64,000 nt of DNA from Lachnospiraceae bacterium (lineage in GTDB: Bacteria > Bacillota > Clostridia > Lachnospirales > Lachnospiraceae), in the NCBI GenBank assembly GCA_028692395.1, contig JAQUXP010000013.1, positions 1-64,000 of the forward strand, in the 5' to 3' direction. Position numbers and translations under genes: made by a program. This document shows positions 33,141 to 41,395 of this stretch, in pieces (the first letter of the stretch is position 1; each line of letters starts with the position of its first letter). The notes under the pieces were generated by a model. The model saw nothing but the letters and a program-made list of their open reading frames with translations, did not search any database and was not told where the DNA came from.

Positions 33141-33360
33141 GTAAAAACCCTTTCTTGTATCATTTGATAGGAAAAGTGTAACATAATATTAGAAAATTTT
33201 CAAATCCTTAAAGTGAGGCATAGTATCCGTCACATTTTGAATCTCCTTGGGAGATAGAATTTCGGCACTCTTGTTTCACGTTCTTACGGACTGCGCAGCA
33301 AATGCTCAGTCTTGTGTGAACAGTAAATGGTCATGTTCTGAATTATGAACAATATACTAT
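33141..33360. other. Intergenic region with dyad symmetry, no gene seen
   Basis: This 220-base stretch upstream of the TraX-like gene is AT-rich. It holds a small dyad ATCTCC/GGAGAT (33240-33255) and a longer hairpin in 33270-33325 (GACTG...CAGTC), then TGTTC...GAACA around 33335-33352. TATACT at 33354-33359 may be a -10 box for the small gene that follows. I see no coding region. Confidence 0.4.
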
Positions 33361-33458
33361 AACATGGAAGTTTTCTGGCAGGCGGGTGTAAAGAGCAGGG
33401 GGATGACCCGGATCTGCTTTGTGATCTGCTGTATGTGGCGGTATGGAAGGAAGTGGAG

Positions 33459-33626
33459 ATGGATAGGAAGCTGGAATATGAGAAGACAAGGATGACAGCC
33501 ATGATTGAAACAGTACTGAAAGCAAATGGGTATCGTGTATGTGATGCAGTCTACAATCCTGAGAAGGAAGCCATGTCTGTACGTGTACCAGTGGAAGAAA
33601 AGAATATTTATATTACAATTATGTGA
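33459..33626 (+). CDS. Small hypothetical protein, possibly the remnant of a longer frame
   Basis: A 55-residue frame from ATG 33459, with AAGGAAG upstream. It reads MDRKLEYEKTRM..., ending PVEEKNIYITIM. The same frame is open back to 33363 and reads as plausible protein (AGGCKEQGDDPDLLCDLLYVAVWKE) but contains no ATG; the ATG at 33364 is in another frame. A single-base frameshift near 33370-33380 would join ATG 33364 to this frame. No family is recognised. It lies upstream of the tryptophan T-box promoter. Confidence 0.35.
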   Translation: MDRKLEYEKTRMTAMIETVLKANGYRVCDAVYNPEKEAMSVRVPVEEKNIYITIM

Positions 33627-33644
33627 AAAATAGTAGGAATTGGG

Positions 33645-33673
33645 TTGACAAAATGGAATTTGTGCACTAAAGT
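33645..33673 (+). promoter_or_regulatory. Sigma-A promoter of the trpXYZ leader
   Basis: TTGACA (33645-33650), a 17-base spacer and TAAAGT (33668-33673) lie about 20 bases before the T-box stem I. Confidence 0.55.
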
Positions 33674-33689
33674 AATAAGAAGTAAAGAA

Positions 33690-33960
33690 AAAAACCGATG
33701 AGAAAGACGAGTAAGCATAAGACGATATCTCAGAGAGCAGCAGGTGGTGGGATTGCTGCATGGAGGATTTTGCTGAATGGACTTTTGAGGGCAGTCTGAA
33801 ATCTAGAAAGTAGGCACTGCCGGGAACCGAACCCGTTATCAATCAGGAGCGTATGAATGTACGTGCAAAGAGGGCGAAACATCGCCAATTTGAGTGGTAC
33901 CGCGATAATAATTGATTTTATTAGCGTCTCAAGCATAAGGAATGCTTGGGGCGCTTTTTT
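33690..33960 (+). promoter_or_regulatory. T-box riboswitch, tryptophan (UGG specifier)
   Basis: AGAC-GAGUAAGC on the 5' side of stem I (33705-33716) pairs at its base with GTCT near 33801. The specifier region GAA-UGG-AC-UUUUGAG has UGG at 33778-33780. The T-box element TTTGAGTGGTACCGCG lies at 33889-33904. It is followed by a terminator and the ABC transporter genes. UGG is the only Trp codon, which makes the downstream transporter a tryptophan candidate. Confidence 0.88.
33923..33960 (+). terminator. T-box-controlled terminator of trpXYZ
   Basis: AGCGTCTCAAGCAT pairs with ATGCTTGGGGCGCT (one G-U) followed by six T. The 5' arm belongs to the alternative antiterminator. Confidence 0.85.
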
Positions 33961-34016
33961 GACTACAGAGAGCTCCAGGCTGGAACAAAGAAGAAGGATA
34001 GCAGGAGGAAATGAAG

Positions 34017-35123
34017 ATGAAAAAGAAAATTTTAGCGGTAATGATGAGTGCAATGATGGCAGCGGGTGTGATGGCAGGATGCGGCAGCAGTGCGGCGGGA
34101 AAATCCGATAGTACATCAGTAGCCGAAAGTGCATACGGCAACAGTGAGGCGAAAAGCTCCGATAGTACAGTAGCTGAAAGTGCATACGGCAGTGAAGAAG
34201 ATGGAAAAAAATACACGATTGGCATCAGTCAGTTTGCAGAGCATGGCTCACTGGACAACTGCCGTGAGGGATTTCTCGATGGACTTGCAGAAGAAGGACT
34301 TGTGGAAGGTGATAACCTCACCATCAAGTTTAATAATGCGGATGCGGATATGGCAACAGCAGGACAGATTGCAGACCAGTTTGTATCAAGCAATGTAGAT
34401 CTGATCTGTGCCATCGCAACTCCAAGTGCACAGGCGGCCTACAACGCAGCTATGGAAAAGGGAATTCCGGTTATCTACACTGCAGTTACAAACCCTGTTG
34501 CGGCAGAGCTTGCAACAGAGGATAAGAAGCCGGTAGGAGAGGTTACCGGTACCAGCGATGAGCTTCCTGTTGAGGCACAGCTGAAGATGATCCGTGAGAT
34601 TCTTCCGAAGGCAAAGACCATCGGTATCCTGTATACCACAAGTGAGGCAAACTCAGAATACAGTATCTCACAGTACGAAAAGCTTGCCGGAGATTATGGA
34701 TTTACGATTGAAAAATCAGGAATCACCAACACTTCTGAGATTCAGCTGGCAGCATCAGATCTTCTTGGAAAAGTTGACTGTCTGACAAACCTGACAGATA
34801 ATACCGTAGTAAGCGCACTTCCTACCATTCTTGGCATGGCAAATGAGAAGAAGATCCCGGTATTCGGAAGTGAGATTGAGCAGGTTAAGATCGGTTGTCT
34901 GGCTGCAGAAGGAATCGAGTATACCCAGCTTGGCAAGGATACCGGTAAGATGGCAGCGAAGGTACTGAAGGGAGAGGCAAAGGCTTCTGATATGGATTAC
35001 GAGCTTATCACTGAAAGCAGTTTATATGTAAATGATGCTGTTGCCGAAAATCTTGGAATTACAATTCCTGATTCGATGAAAAACAGATCCGTAGAATCAT
35101 TTGCAGAGATTACCGAAGGTTAG
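34017..35123 (+). CDS. trpX: ABC transporter substrate-binding lipoprotein, probable tryptophan transporter TrpX
   Basis: A 368-residue lipoprotein. The lipobox VMAGC has Cys22, then comes a Ser/Ala-rich linker in which the unit SDST(S)VAESAYG is duplicated. The rest is an ABC_sub_bind (PF04392-like) domain: KKYTIGISQFAEHGSLD, IATPSAQAAYNA, IYTAVTNPVAA. I chose ATG 34017 because AGGAGG lies 8 bases upstream; ATG 34011 is too close to it. Permease and ATPase genes follow. The substrate assignment rests on the UGG T-box and on the known trpXYZ group in Firmicutes. Confidence 0.82.
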   Translation: MKKKILAVMMSAMMAAGVMAGCGSSAAGKSDSTSVAESAYGNSEAKSSDSTVAESAYGSEEDGKKYTIGISQFAEHGSLDNCREGFLDGLAEEGLVEGDNLTIKFNNADADMATAGQIADQFVSSNVDLICAIATPSAQAAYNAAMEKGIPVIYTAVTNPVAAELATEDKKPVGEVTGTSDELPVEAQLKMIREILPKAKTIGILYTTSEANSEYSISQYEKLAGDYGFTIEKSGITNTSEIQLAASDLLGKVDCLTNLTDNTVVSALPTILGMANEKKIPVFGSEIEQVKIGCLAAEGIEYTQLGKDTGKMAAKVLKGEAKASDMDYELITESSLYVNDAVAENLGITIPDSMKNRSVESFAEITEG

Positions 35124-35153
35124 ACAAAGTTACGGCAGATAGTAATGATAGAG

Positions 35154-35194
35154 GTAACTATTCAGTTATAACTGGTCAGGTACTGAACAGTTAC
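35154..35194. repeat. Hairpin repeat between trpX and trpY
   Basis: Arms GTAACT-A-TTCAGT (35154-35166) and ACTGAA-C-AGTTAC (35182-35194) form a hairpin in the 103-base gap. A similar GTAACTGA/TCAGTTAC hairpin lies at 50473-50499. It could tune the ratio of binding protein to permease by stabilising the upstream mRNA. Confidence 0.55.
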
Positions 35195-35226
35195 TTATAG
35201 AGTAAGAAGGTAGAGGACAGAGAACG

Positions 35227-36108
35227 ATGGATTTCCTGAGCAGCATATTAGAACAGGGACTGATATATGGAATTATGGCGCTTGGTGTCTATATCACCTA
35301 TAAGATTCTGGATTTTCCGGATCTTGGCGTGGACGGAACATTTCCGCTGGGAGCGGCTGTGACAGCAACACTTTTGAAGGCGGGCGTCAATCCCTATCTG
35401 ACGCTTCCTATTGCATTTGCAGCAGGATTGATCGCAGGTACCTGCACCGGACTGATTCATGTGAAGTTCAAGGTGCGTGATCTGCTTTCCGGTATTATTA
35501 TGATGACCGGACTTTATACCATAAACCTGTATATTGCCACCACTAATAATGTTTCCCTGTATTCCACGGAGACAATTTTCCGAAACAGTCTGATGACCAA
35601 AATCTTCGGTGAGACAATTCCAGGGTGGGCAGATCTTCTGATTATCCTGGTATTGATACTGATCTGTAAGCTTTTACTGGATCTCTATATGAAGACACAG
35701 TCCGGTTATCTGCTTCGGGCGGTGGGTGATAATGATGGAATTGTAACCGCACTGGCCAAGGACAAGGGAAACGTAAAGATTCTCGGGCTTGCCATCTCCA
35801 ATGCTCTGGTTGCATTAAGCGGAAGCGTCTTCGCACAGCAGTCCCGTGTGTTTGATATCTCCATGGGAACAGGTGCACTGGTAGTGGGACTTGCCAGTGT
35901 TATCATCGGAATCAGCTTCTTTCGCAAGGCTTCCTTTGTGAAAACCACCACGGCGGTTATTCTGGGGTCTATTTTCTATAAGGCCTGTGTTGCCATGGCA
36001 CTTAAGGTGGCAGGTGCCACAGCCACAAAGCTGATCACAGCGGTACTGTTTTTGATTATCCTGATCGTGAGTATCGACAGAAAGAAGAAGGTGAAGATCC
36101 ATGCTTGA
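35227..36108 (+). CDS. trpY: ABC transporter permease, probable TrpY
   Basis: A 293-residue inner-membrane protein with about eight hydrophobic segments, of the branched-chain/ribose-type permease superfamily: LIYGIMALGVYITYKILDF at the start, LGVDGTFPLGAA and QSGYLLRAVGDNDGIV (a coupling-helix-like segment) follow. It ends in a basic tail. It overlaps the ATPase gene by 8 bases, so the two are coupled. It is the membrane channel of the system. Confidence 0.85.
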   Translation: MDFLSSILEQGLIYGIMALGVYITYKILDFPDLGVDGTFPLGAAVTATLLKAGVNPYLTLPIAFAAGLIAGTCTGLIHVKFKVRDLLSGIIMMTGLYTINLYIATTNNVSLYSTETIFRNSLMTKIFGETIPGWADLLIILVLILICKLLLDLYMKTQSGYLLRAVGDNDGIVTALAKDKGNVKILGLAISNALVALSGSVFAQQSRVFDISMGTGALVVGLASVIIGISFFRKASFVKTTTAVILGSIFYKACVAMALKVAGATATKLITAVLFLIILIVSIDRKKKVKIHA

Positions 36109-36874
36109 GTTACAGCATATTCATAAATACTATAATCCGGGCACGGTAAATGAAATGTGCCTGTTTGATGATTTTAATCTCAAAATCGAGGATGAGCAGT
36201 TTGTGGCAGTTGTGGGCAGCAATGGTTCAGGAAAGACCAGCCTTTTGAATCTGATCTGCGGCAGCATTGAGCTGGATTCGGGAAATGTTCTGATTGACGG
36301 AAAGGATATCGGAAGAGAGAAGGAATACCGACGGAATCAGTATATCGGGCGTGTCTTCCAGAATCCTGCCATGGGAACCTGCCCCAGTATGACCATAGCG
36401 GAGAATATGTCTCTGGCTGATAATAAGGGCAGGCTCTATGGTCTGAAAGCGGGAAAGAATAAAGCACGGATGAATTATTATCAGGAGAGTCTCAGGCAGC
36501 TGGGACTGGGGCTGGAGGATAAGATGGATGTGAAGGTAGGAGTCCTTTCCGGCGGTCAGCGCCAGGCCATGGCACTTCTGATGTCCACTATGACACCGAT
36601 TCGTTTTTTGATTCTGGATGAACATACCGCTGCACTGGATCCTAAGACGGCGCAGTTGATCATGGAATTGACGGACAAGATCGTGCGGGAGAAAAAGCTT
36701 ACGACGATCATGGTTACCCATAATCTGCGCTATGCGGTGGAATATGGTGACAGACTGCTGATGATGCACCAGGGAAAAGCAATTATCGACGCAGCCGGAC
36801 AGGAAAAGAAAGATATGAAGATTGACACCATACTGGAGCAGTTTAACCAGATCAGTATTGAGTGTGGAAATTAA
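36101..36874 (+). CDS. trpZ: ABC transporter ATP-binding protein, probable TrpZ
   Basis: A 257-residue ATPase with Walker A GSNGSGKTS (about 39-47), Q-loop VFQNPAMG, signature LSGGQRQ, Walker B FLILDEHTAAL and switch MVTHN. It powers import by the upstream permease. The gene starts 8 bases inside trpY. A terminator follows at 36932. Confidence 0.88.
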   Translation: MLELQHIHKYYNPGTVNEMCLFDDFNLKIEDEQFVAVVGSNGSGKTSLLNLICGSIELDSGNVLIDGKDIGREKEYRRNQYIGRVFQNPAMGTCPSMTIAENMSLADNKGRLYGLKAGKNKARMNYYQESLRQLGLGLEDKMDVKVGVLSGGQRQAMALLMSTMTPIRFLILDEHTAALDPKTAQLIMELTDKIVREKKLTTIMVTHNLRYAVEYGDRLLMMHQGKAIIDAAGQEKKDMKIDTILEQFNQISIECGN

Positions 36875-36931
36875 GTCCTGATTTCTATCCTCACAGGGAG
36901 AAATCAGATAGTATAGCATGTGAAACAGGAA

Positions 36932-36977
36932 AAGCGGGAAGCTTCGGAATTATGTCACCGGGGGTTCCTGCTTTTTT
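36932..36977 (+). terminator. Intrinsic terminator of trpXYZ
   Basis: AAGCGGGAA (36932-36940) pairs with TTCCTGCTT (36965-36973) followed by more T. The loop is long (24 bases). Confidence 0.6.
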
Positions 36978-37068
36978 ATTCTAAAATATCTGTGGATTTT
37001 GCAGCTGTTAGTCATAAAAAACTTTGGGGTGGAAATACTTGAGAAAATCGACTATAATATAAGAGCTG

Positions 37069-37090
37069 CTCCTGACAAGTATGTCTGGAG
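37069..37090 (+). promoter_or_regulatory. Promoter and leader hairpin of the HAD gene
   Basis: A TATAAT box at 37053-37058 (poor -35 TGGAAA) precedes a leader with a hairpin CTCC-T-GACA/TGTC-T-GGAG at 37069-37090. A GAGGAG ribosome site follows. Confidence 0.35.
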
Positions 37091-37127
37091 TGCAGGGTAA
37101 TGTTGTCTGCTTATGAGGAGCTTTATG

Positions 37128-37946
37128 ATGGAAAGAAAAGCGTTATTTTTTGATATTGATGGAACACTGTTAAGTGAGCATACAGGAGAGATTCCAAAGA
37201 GTGCTCTTTTGGCTTTGCGGCAGGCCCGGGAGATGGGACATCTGACGTTTATTAATACCGGCAGAACCTTCTCGGGGCTGCCACTTGTGATTCGTGAACT
37301 TCCCTTTTCGGGGCTGCTCTGTGGCTGCGGCACTTATGTGAGCTACCAGGGAGAGGTGCTGCTGGAAAAGAGTATTCCAAAAGAGCGTGCCATAGAAATT
37401 GTCAATACGATCCAGGACTGCCGGGCTGATATGATCCTGGAGGGCAGTGACAGATGTTATGTTTCTAAAAAACCCACAAGATTTCCAAGGCTGGAGCGGA
37501 CCCGGCAAAATAGCTTCGGAGATAAGGGAAATGTGCTGGGCTTTATCGAGGATGAGTCTTACACCTTTGATAAGTTTGTTATATTTACAGATGGTCTGAC
37601 AGATAAGAATCAGATGTTTGCCAATTTTGATAAGGATATGGATGTTATGGATCGGCAGGGAGGATTCTATGAGATCGTGCCCCGGGGATATTCCAAAGCC
37701 ACAGCCATAGACTATGTGCTGAAGCATTTTGGCATGGAGAAGTCGGATGCCTATGTATTCGGTGACAGCAGTAACGATCTTTCTATGTTCCAGAGCGTGA
37801 ATCATGCGATTGCCATGGGAGAGCATGATCCGGTGCTGGATCCCTACACGGAATTTGTCACAAAAACCGTGGAAGAGGACGGACTGATCTATGCCATGAG
37901 ACACTATGGTCTGGTAAATCACTCCCCGGAAAAGACCCAGGAATAG
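37128..37946 (+). CDS. HAD-superfamily Cof-type phosphatase
   Basis: A 272-residue hydrolase. The catalytic DIDGT (nucleophile Asp9) opens the protein, a threonine/glycine motif INTGRT lies near 38, the lysine of GYSKATAID and FGDSSNDLSMF complete the HAD motifs. The large cap domain places it in the Cof/type IIB group, which dephosphorylates sugar phosphates, FMN or PLP precursors; substrate not readable. I chose ATG 37128, 7 bases after GAGGAG; ATG 37125 and 37113 are alternatives. Confidence 0.9.
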   Translation: MERKALFFDIDGTLLSEHTGEIPKSALLALRQAREMGHLTFINTGRTFSGLPLVIRELPFSGLLCGCGTYVSYQGEVLLEKSIPKERAIEIVNTIQDCRADMILEGSDRCYVSKKPTRFPRLERTRQNSFGDKGNVLGFIEDESYTFDKFVIFTDGLTDKNQMFANFDKDMDVMDRQGGFYEIVPRGYSKATAIDYVLKHFGMEKSDAYVFGDSSNDLSMFQSVNHAIAMGEHDPVLDPYTEFVTKTVEEDGLIYAMRHYGLVNHSPEKTQE

Positions 37947-38053
37947 AAAAACGGAAGCTCCGCAATAAAATACTGGAAAATGGGAATTTAAAGGGGTATA
38001 ATTAAAGTTTAGAGAATAAATCCGGCAGGAATGTGATAAAGGAGGAATACGAG

Positions 38054-38575
38054 ATGAATGAAGCAATCAGAAACTTGTTGACTCGAAGAAGCGTGCGTGC
38101 TTATAAGCAGGAGCAGATTACGGAAGAGGAGCTGAACCAGATTCTGGAGGTGGGAACCTATGCACCCACAGCCATGGGAGAACAGTCGCCAATTATGGTG
38201 GTGGTACAGGACCCGGAGACAATTCAAAGATTGTCCAGACTGAACGCTCAGGTTATGGGCGTGACAAGTGATCCATTCTATGGTGCACCTACGATCGTGG
38301 TGGTATTTGCAGAAAAAGGAAGCGGAGTCGGAATCCAGGATGCCAGTCTTGTGATGGGCAATCTGATGAATGCTGCGGCAGCACTTGGCGTGGCTTCCTG
38401 CTGGATACATCGTGCCGAGGAAGAGTTTGAACTGCCTGAGGGAATTGAGATCTTAAAGGACTGGGGCATAGATGCCGATAAATATGTAGGTGTTGCACAT
38501 TGTATTCTTGGGTATGCCAAGGGGGAAGCTCCGAAAGCAAAGCCGAGAAAACAGGATTATATAAGGAGAGTGTAA
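38054..38575 (+). CDS. Nitroreductase-family FMN oxidoreductase
   Basis: A 173-residue flavoprotein. LTRRSVRAYK at the N-terminus, YAPTAMGEQSP, and the C-terminal VAHCILGYAKGE contact FMN in this family; such enzymes reduce nitro, quinone or other substrates with NAD(P)H. ATG 38054 has AAAGGAGG upstream; the longer ORF from 38033 starts before that site. It is 3 bases from the COG0523 GTPase gene, so the two are coupled. Confidence 0.88.
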   Translation: MNEAIRNLLTRRSVRAYKQEQITEEELNQILEVGTYAPTAMGEQSPIMVVVQDPETIQRLSRLNAQVMGVTSDPFYGAPTIVVVFAEKGSGVGIQDASLVMGNLMNAAAALGVASCWIHRAEEEFELPEGIEILKDWGIDADKYVGVAHCILGYAKGEAPKAKPRKQDYIRRV

Positions 38576-38578
38576 ATT

Positions 38579-39727
38579 ATGACAAAAATTGATATTATAT
38601 CAGGATTTTTAGGAGCCGGTAAGACGACACTGATTAAAAAGTTACTTGGAGATGCCCTGAAGGGACAGCAGGTGGTACTGATCGAAAATGAATTTGGTGA
38701 GATCGGTATTGATGGTGGATTCTTAAAGGATGCCGGCATTGAGATCCGTGAGATGAATTCCGGCTGTATCTGCTGTTCTCTTGTGGGAGACTTTGGCACT
38801 GCACTTACAGAGGTTATCGAGAAATATCATCCGGATCGCATCATCATAGAGCCATCGGGTGTAGGCAAGCTTTCTGATGTCATTCATGCAGTGGAAGGCG
38901 TGATGAAGGATACAGAGATTGTATTGAACTGCGCAACCACGGTTGTGGATGTGACAAAGTGTAAGATGTATCTGAGAAACTTTGGAGAATTCTTCAAAAA
39001 TCAGGTGGAGGCCGCCAGCACGATTATTCTTAGCCGCACCGATACAGAGAAGGCAACCGATGCAAAGGTTGAGGAAGCACTGGGAATTCTCCGTGAACTG
39101 AATCCTTCTGCTACGATTATCACCACTCCGGTGGAAGAGCTGGACGGTAAGAAAGTACTGGATACCATGGAAGGTGTGAAGATCGATCTTTCCCATGTAG
39201 AGGAAGAGGAGGAGCATCATCATCACGATCACGACGGGCATTGCAGCTGCGGACATGATCACGAGCATGAGCACCATCATCACGACCATGACCATGAAGA
39301 CGAGCATGAGCATCATCATCACGACCACGATCACGAAGACGAGCATGAGCATCATCACCATGATCACGATGAGCACTGCAGCTGCGGCTGTGACCACGAT
39401 CACGAGCATGAGCATCATCACGATCATGCCCACCATCATCACGCTGACGAGGTATTCACCAGCTGGGGCAAAGAGACAATTAAAAAATTCGAGAAATCTC
39501 AGATTGAGACAATCCTGAAGCAGCTCTCCCAGGAGGAAGAATTTGGTATCGTTCTTAGGGCAAAGGGTATGGTAGAAGGAAATGACGGAACCTGGATCTA
39601 CTTTGACATGGTACCGGGTGAGGCAGATGTCAGAGAGGGTTCACCAGAATATACAGGAAGAATCTGTGTGATCGGCTCAAAACTGGCAGAGGATAAGCTG
39701 GCTGAACTGTTCGGCATTACAGCATAA
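38579..39727 (+). CDS. COG0523/CobW-family GTPase with large histidine-rich metal-binding segment
   Basis: A 382-residue G3E GTPase. P-loop GFLGAGKTT at residues 9-17, the metal motif GCICCS near 62-67, IEPSG, and a SRTD variant of NKxD near 150 define the COG0523 family of metal-insertion or metallochaperone GTPases. Residues about 212-287 are almost all His, Asp and Glu with two HCSCG islands, a likely zinc/nickel/cobalt store. A CobW C-terminal domain follows. It is between a nitroreductase and a second, divergent COG0523 protein. The metal and client are not known. Confidence 0.9.
   Translation: MTKIDIISGFLGAGKTTLIKKLLGDALKGQQVVLIENEFGEIGIDGGFLKDAGIEIREMNSGCICCSLVGDFGTALTEVIEKYHPDRIIIEPSGVGKLSDVIHAVEGVMKDTEIVLNCATTVVDVTKCKMYLRNFGEFFKNQVEAASTIILSRTDTEKATDAKVEEALGILRELNPSATIITTPVEELDGKKVLDTMEGVKIDLSHVEEEEEHHHHDHDGHCSCGHDHEHEHHHHDHDHEDEHEHHHHDHDHEDEHEHHHHDHDEHCSCGCDHDHEHEHHHDHAHHHHADEVFTSWGKETIKKFEKSQIETILKQLSQEEEFGIVLRAKGMVEGNDGTWIYFDMVPGEADVREGSPEYTGRICVIGSKLAEDKLAELFGITA
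39205..39440 (+). repeat. Repetitive DNA encoding the His/Asp/Glu-rich segment
   Basis: Imperfect units of about 45 bases (CATCAT...GAC CACGATCACGAAGAC GAGCATGAG) repeat across the segment. The length probably varies between strains by slippage. Confidence 0.8.
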
Positions 39728-39745
39728 ACCGGAAAGGAAAGTATA

Positions 39746-40702
39746 ATGTTTGAAGATGAGATAGAGATTCCGATTTACCTGATTACCGGTTTCTTGGAGA
39801 GCGGCAAGACAACATTTATTAACTTCACCGTGCAGCAGGAATATTTTCAGATAGAGGAACCGACGCTTCTGATCACCTGTGAAGAGGGTGAGGAGGAATA
39901 CGATGAGAAGATGCTGCTTTCCCACAATACGGTACTGGAAACGGTGGAAAACCCGGAGGATTTCACCACAGAGCTGTTGAAATCTTTCCAGAGGAAATAC
40001 CGCCCGGATCGGATTATCCTGGAATATAATCCGCTTTGGAGCGTGAAAAAGCTGGAAGAGATGAAGCTGCCAAGAGGCTGGGGCATCGCCCAGCATATTG
40101 TCACGGTGGATGGAAGCTGTTTCCAGATCTATATGAATAATATGAAGTCTCTTTTTGTGGAAATGGTAAAGAATGCGGATATGGTGATGTTTAATCGCTG
40201 TTCCAGTGACCTTCCACTGGCAAACTTCCGTCGCAGTATTAAGGTGGTGAACCCGGCATCCGAGATTCTCTTTGAGGATAATGACGGGGAACTGACAGAT
40301 ATTTTTGAGGATTCTGTTCCCTATGATCTGGAAGCAGAAGTTATTGAGATTGACGACGTGGACTACGGTATCTTCTATGTGGATCTTGGAGATCACCCGG
40401 AGCGTTACCGTGGAAAAACAGTGAAGTTTAACGGTATGGTTTTAAAGAGCCGTGAGGTGGGAGCTGATTTCTTCGTGCCGGGACGTATGGCGATGACCTG
40501 CTGTGCGGATGATACCTCCTTTATCGGTTATGTCTGCAAGAGTAAAGATGCCAGAAAGCTGGTTATGGGAAGCTGGGTAACAGTTACGGCAAAGGTGGAC
40601 TGGGAATATATGGAGGTTTACCATGATGAGGGTCCGGTATTTATCGCCCAGGAGGTAAAACCGACGAAACAGCCGGAGTCTGAGCTGGTTTACTTTAATT
40701 AG
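39746..40702 (+). CDS. Degenerate COG0523-like GTPase fused to a TIGR03943/DUF1980-like C-terminal domain
   Basis: A 318-residue protein. The N-terminal 180 residues follow the COG0523 fold with P-loop GFLESGKTT (about 15-23), but the CxCC motif is replaced by LITCEEGEEEYDE and NKxD by FNRCSSD. Residues about 205-318 (DVDYGIFYVDLGDHPERYRGKTV, GRMAMTCCADDTSFIGYVC) look like the TIGR03943/YcgQ C-terminal domain, whose members travel with YcgR and metal GTPases. Translated 18 bases after the His-rich partner, it may form a heterodimer with it. The fusion assignment is from memory of motifs. Confidence 0.7.
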   Translation: MFEDEIEIPIYLITGFLESGKTTFINFTVQQEYFQIEEPTLLITCEEGEEEYDEKMLLSHNTVLETVENPEDFTTELLKSFQRKYRPDRIILEYNPLWSVKKLEEMKLPRGWGIAQHIVTVDGSCFQIYMNNMKSLFVEMVKNADMVMFNRCSSDLPLANFRRSIKVVNPASEILFEDNDGELTDIFEDSVPYDLEAEVIEIDDVDYGIFYVDLGDHPERYRGKTVKFNGMVLKSREVGADFFVPGRMAMTCCADDTSFIGYVCKSKDARKLVMGSWVTVTAKVDWEYMEVYHDEGPVFIAQEVKPTKQPESELVYFN

Positions 40703-40739
40703 TATATGGGATTTTCTCACTTTTGTATCACTTTCTCAC

Positions 40740-40764
40740 GGTCTGTACAGTACATGTACAGACC
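40740..40764. promoter_or_regulatory. Perfect dyad upstream of pth
   Basis: GGTCTGTACA and TGTACAGACC form a perfect 10-base inverted repeat around GTACA, 33 bases before pth. No T run follows, so a protein-binding site or mRNA hairpin is more likely than a terminator. Confidence 0.45.
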
Positions 40765-40797
40765 TGCTGAATAGTTCTGGAAAGGTTACACATAGAT

Positions 40798-41388
40798 ATG
40801 TATATAATAGTAGGACTGGGAAATCCAGGAAAACAGTATGAAGGAACCAGGCATAATGCCGGGTTTGATACCATCGACTATCTGATTGACAGATACCGGA
40901 TACTATCCTCCGGTGTAAAGTTTAAAGCCATGTATGGAAAAGGGGTGATTGCCGGTCAGAAGGTGATTCTGGCCAAACCACTGACCTATATGAATGCCAG
41001 CGGCGAATCTGTGGCAGAGCTGATCAATTACTTCAAGGTTGACCCGGAGTCTGAGCTGGTTATCATTTACGATGATATTACACTGGAACCCGGTAATATC
41101 CGTGTACGAAAAAAAGGCAGTGCCGGTGGTCACAATGGAATCAAGAGTATTATTGCCCAGACCGGAACGGATCAGTTCAAGCGCATCCGTGTAGGTGTGG
41201 GTGAGAAGCCGAAGAACTGGGATCTGGCAGATTATGTATTAAGCTCCTGCAAAGGGGAGGAACGAAGCCAGATGGAAGAGGGAATTGCCCATGCGGCAAA
41301 AGCCCTGGAGATGATTCTCATGGATGATATTGATGGTGCCATGAATCAGTATAACAGGAAAGCTACGCCAACCAAGCAACAGGAGTAG
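40798..41388 (+). CDS. pth: Peptidyl-tRNA hydrolase
   Basis: A 196-residue enzyme that recycles tRNA from peptidyl-tRNA. GLGNPGKQYEGTRHNAGF holds the catalytic His19 and substrate-binding Asn9; KPLTYMNASGESV and KGSAGGHNGIKS complete the motifs. GGAAAGG precedes the ATG. The pth-mfd order is the usual one in Firmicutes; mfd begins 7 bases after this stop. Confidence 0.96.
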   Translation: MYIIVGLGNPGKQYEGTRHNAGFDTIDYLIDRYRILSSGVKFKAMYGKGVIAGQKVILAKPLTYMNASGESVAELINYFKVDPESELVIIYDDITLEPGNIRVRKKGSAGGHNGIKSIIAQTGTDQFKRIRVGVGEKPKNWDLADYVLSSCKGEERSQMEEGIAHAAKALEMILMDDIDGAMNQYNRKATPTKQQE

Positions 41389-41395
41389 ATAGATT

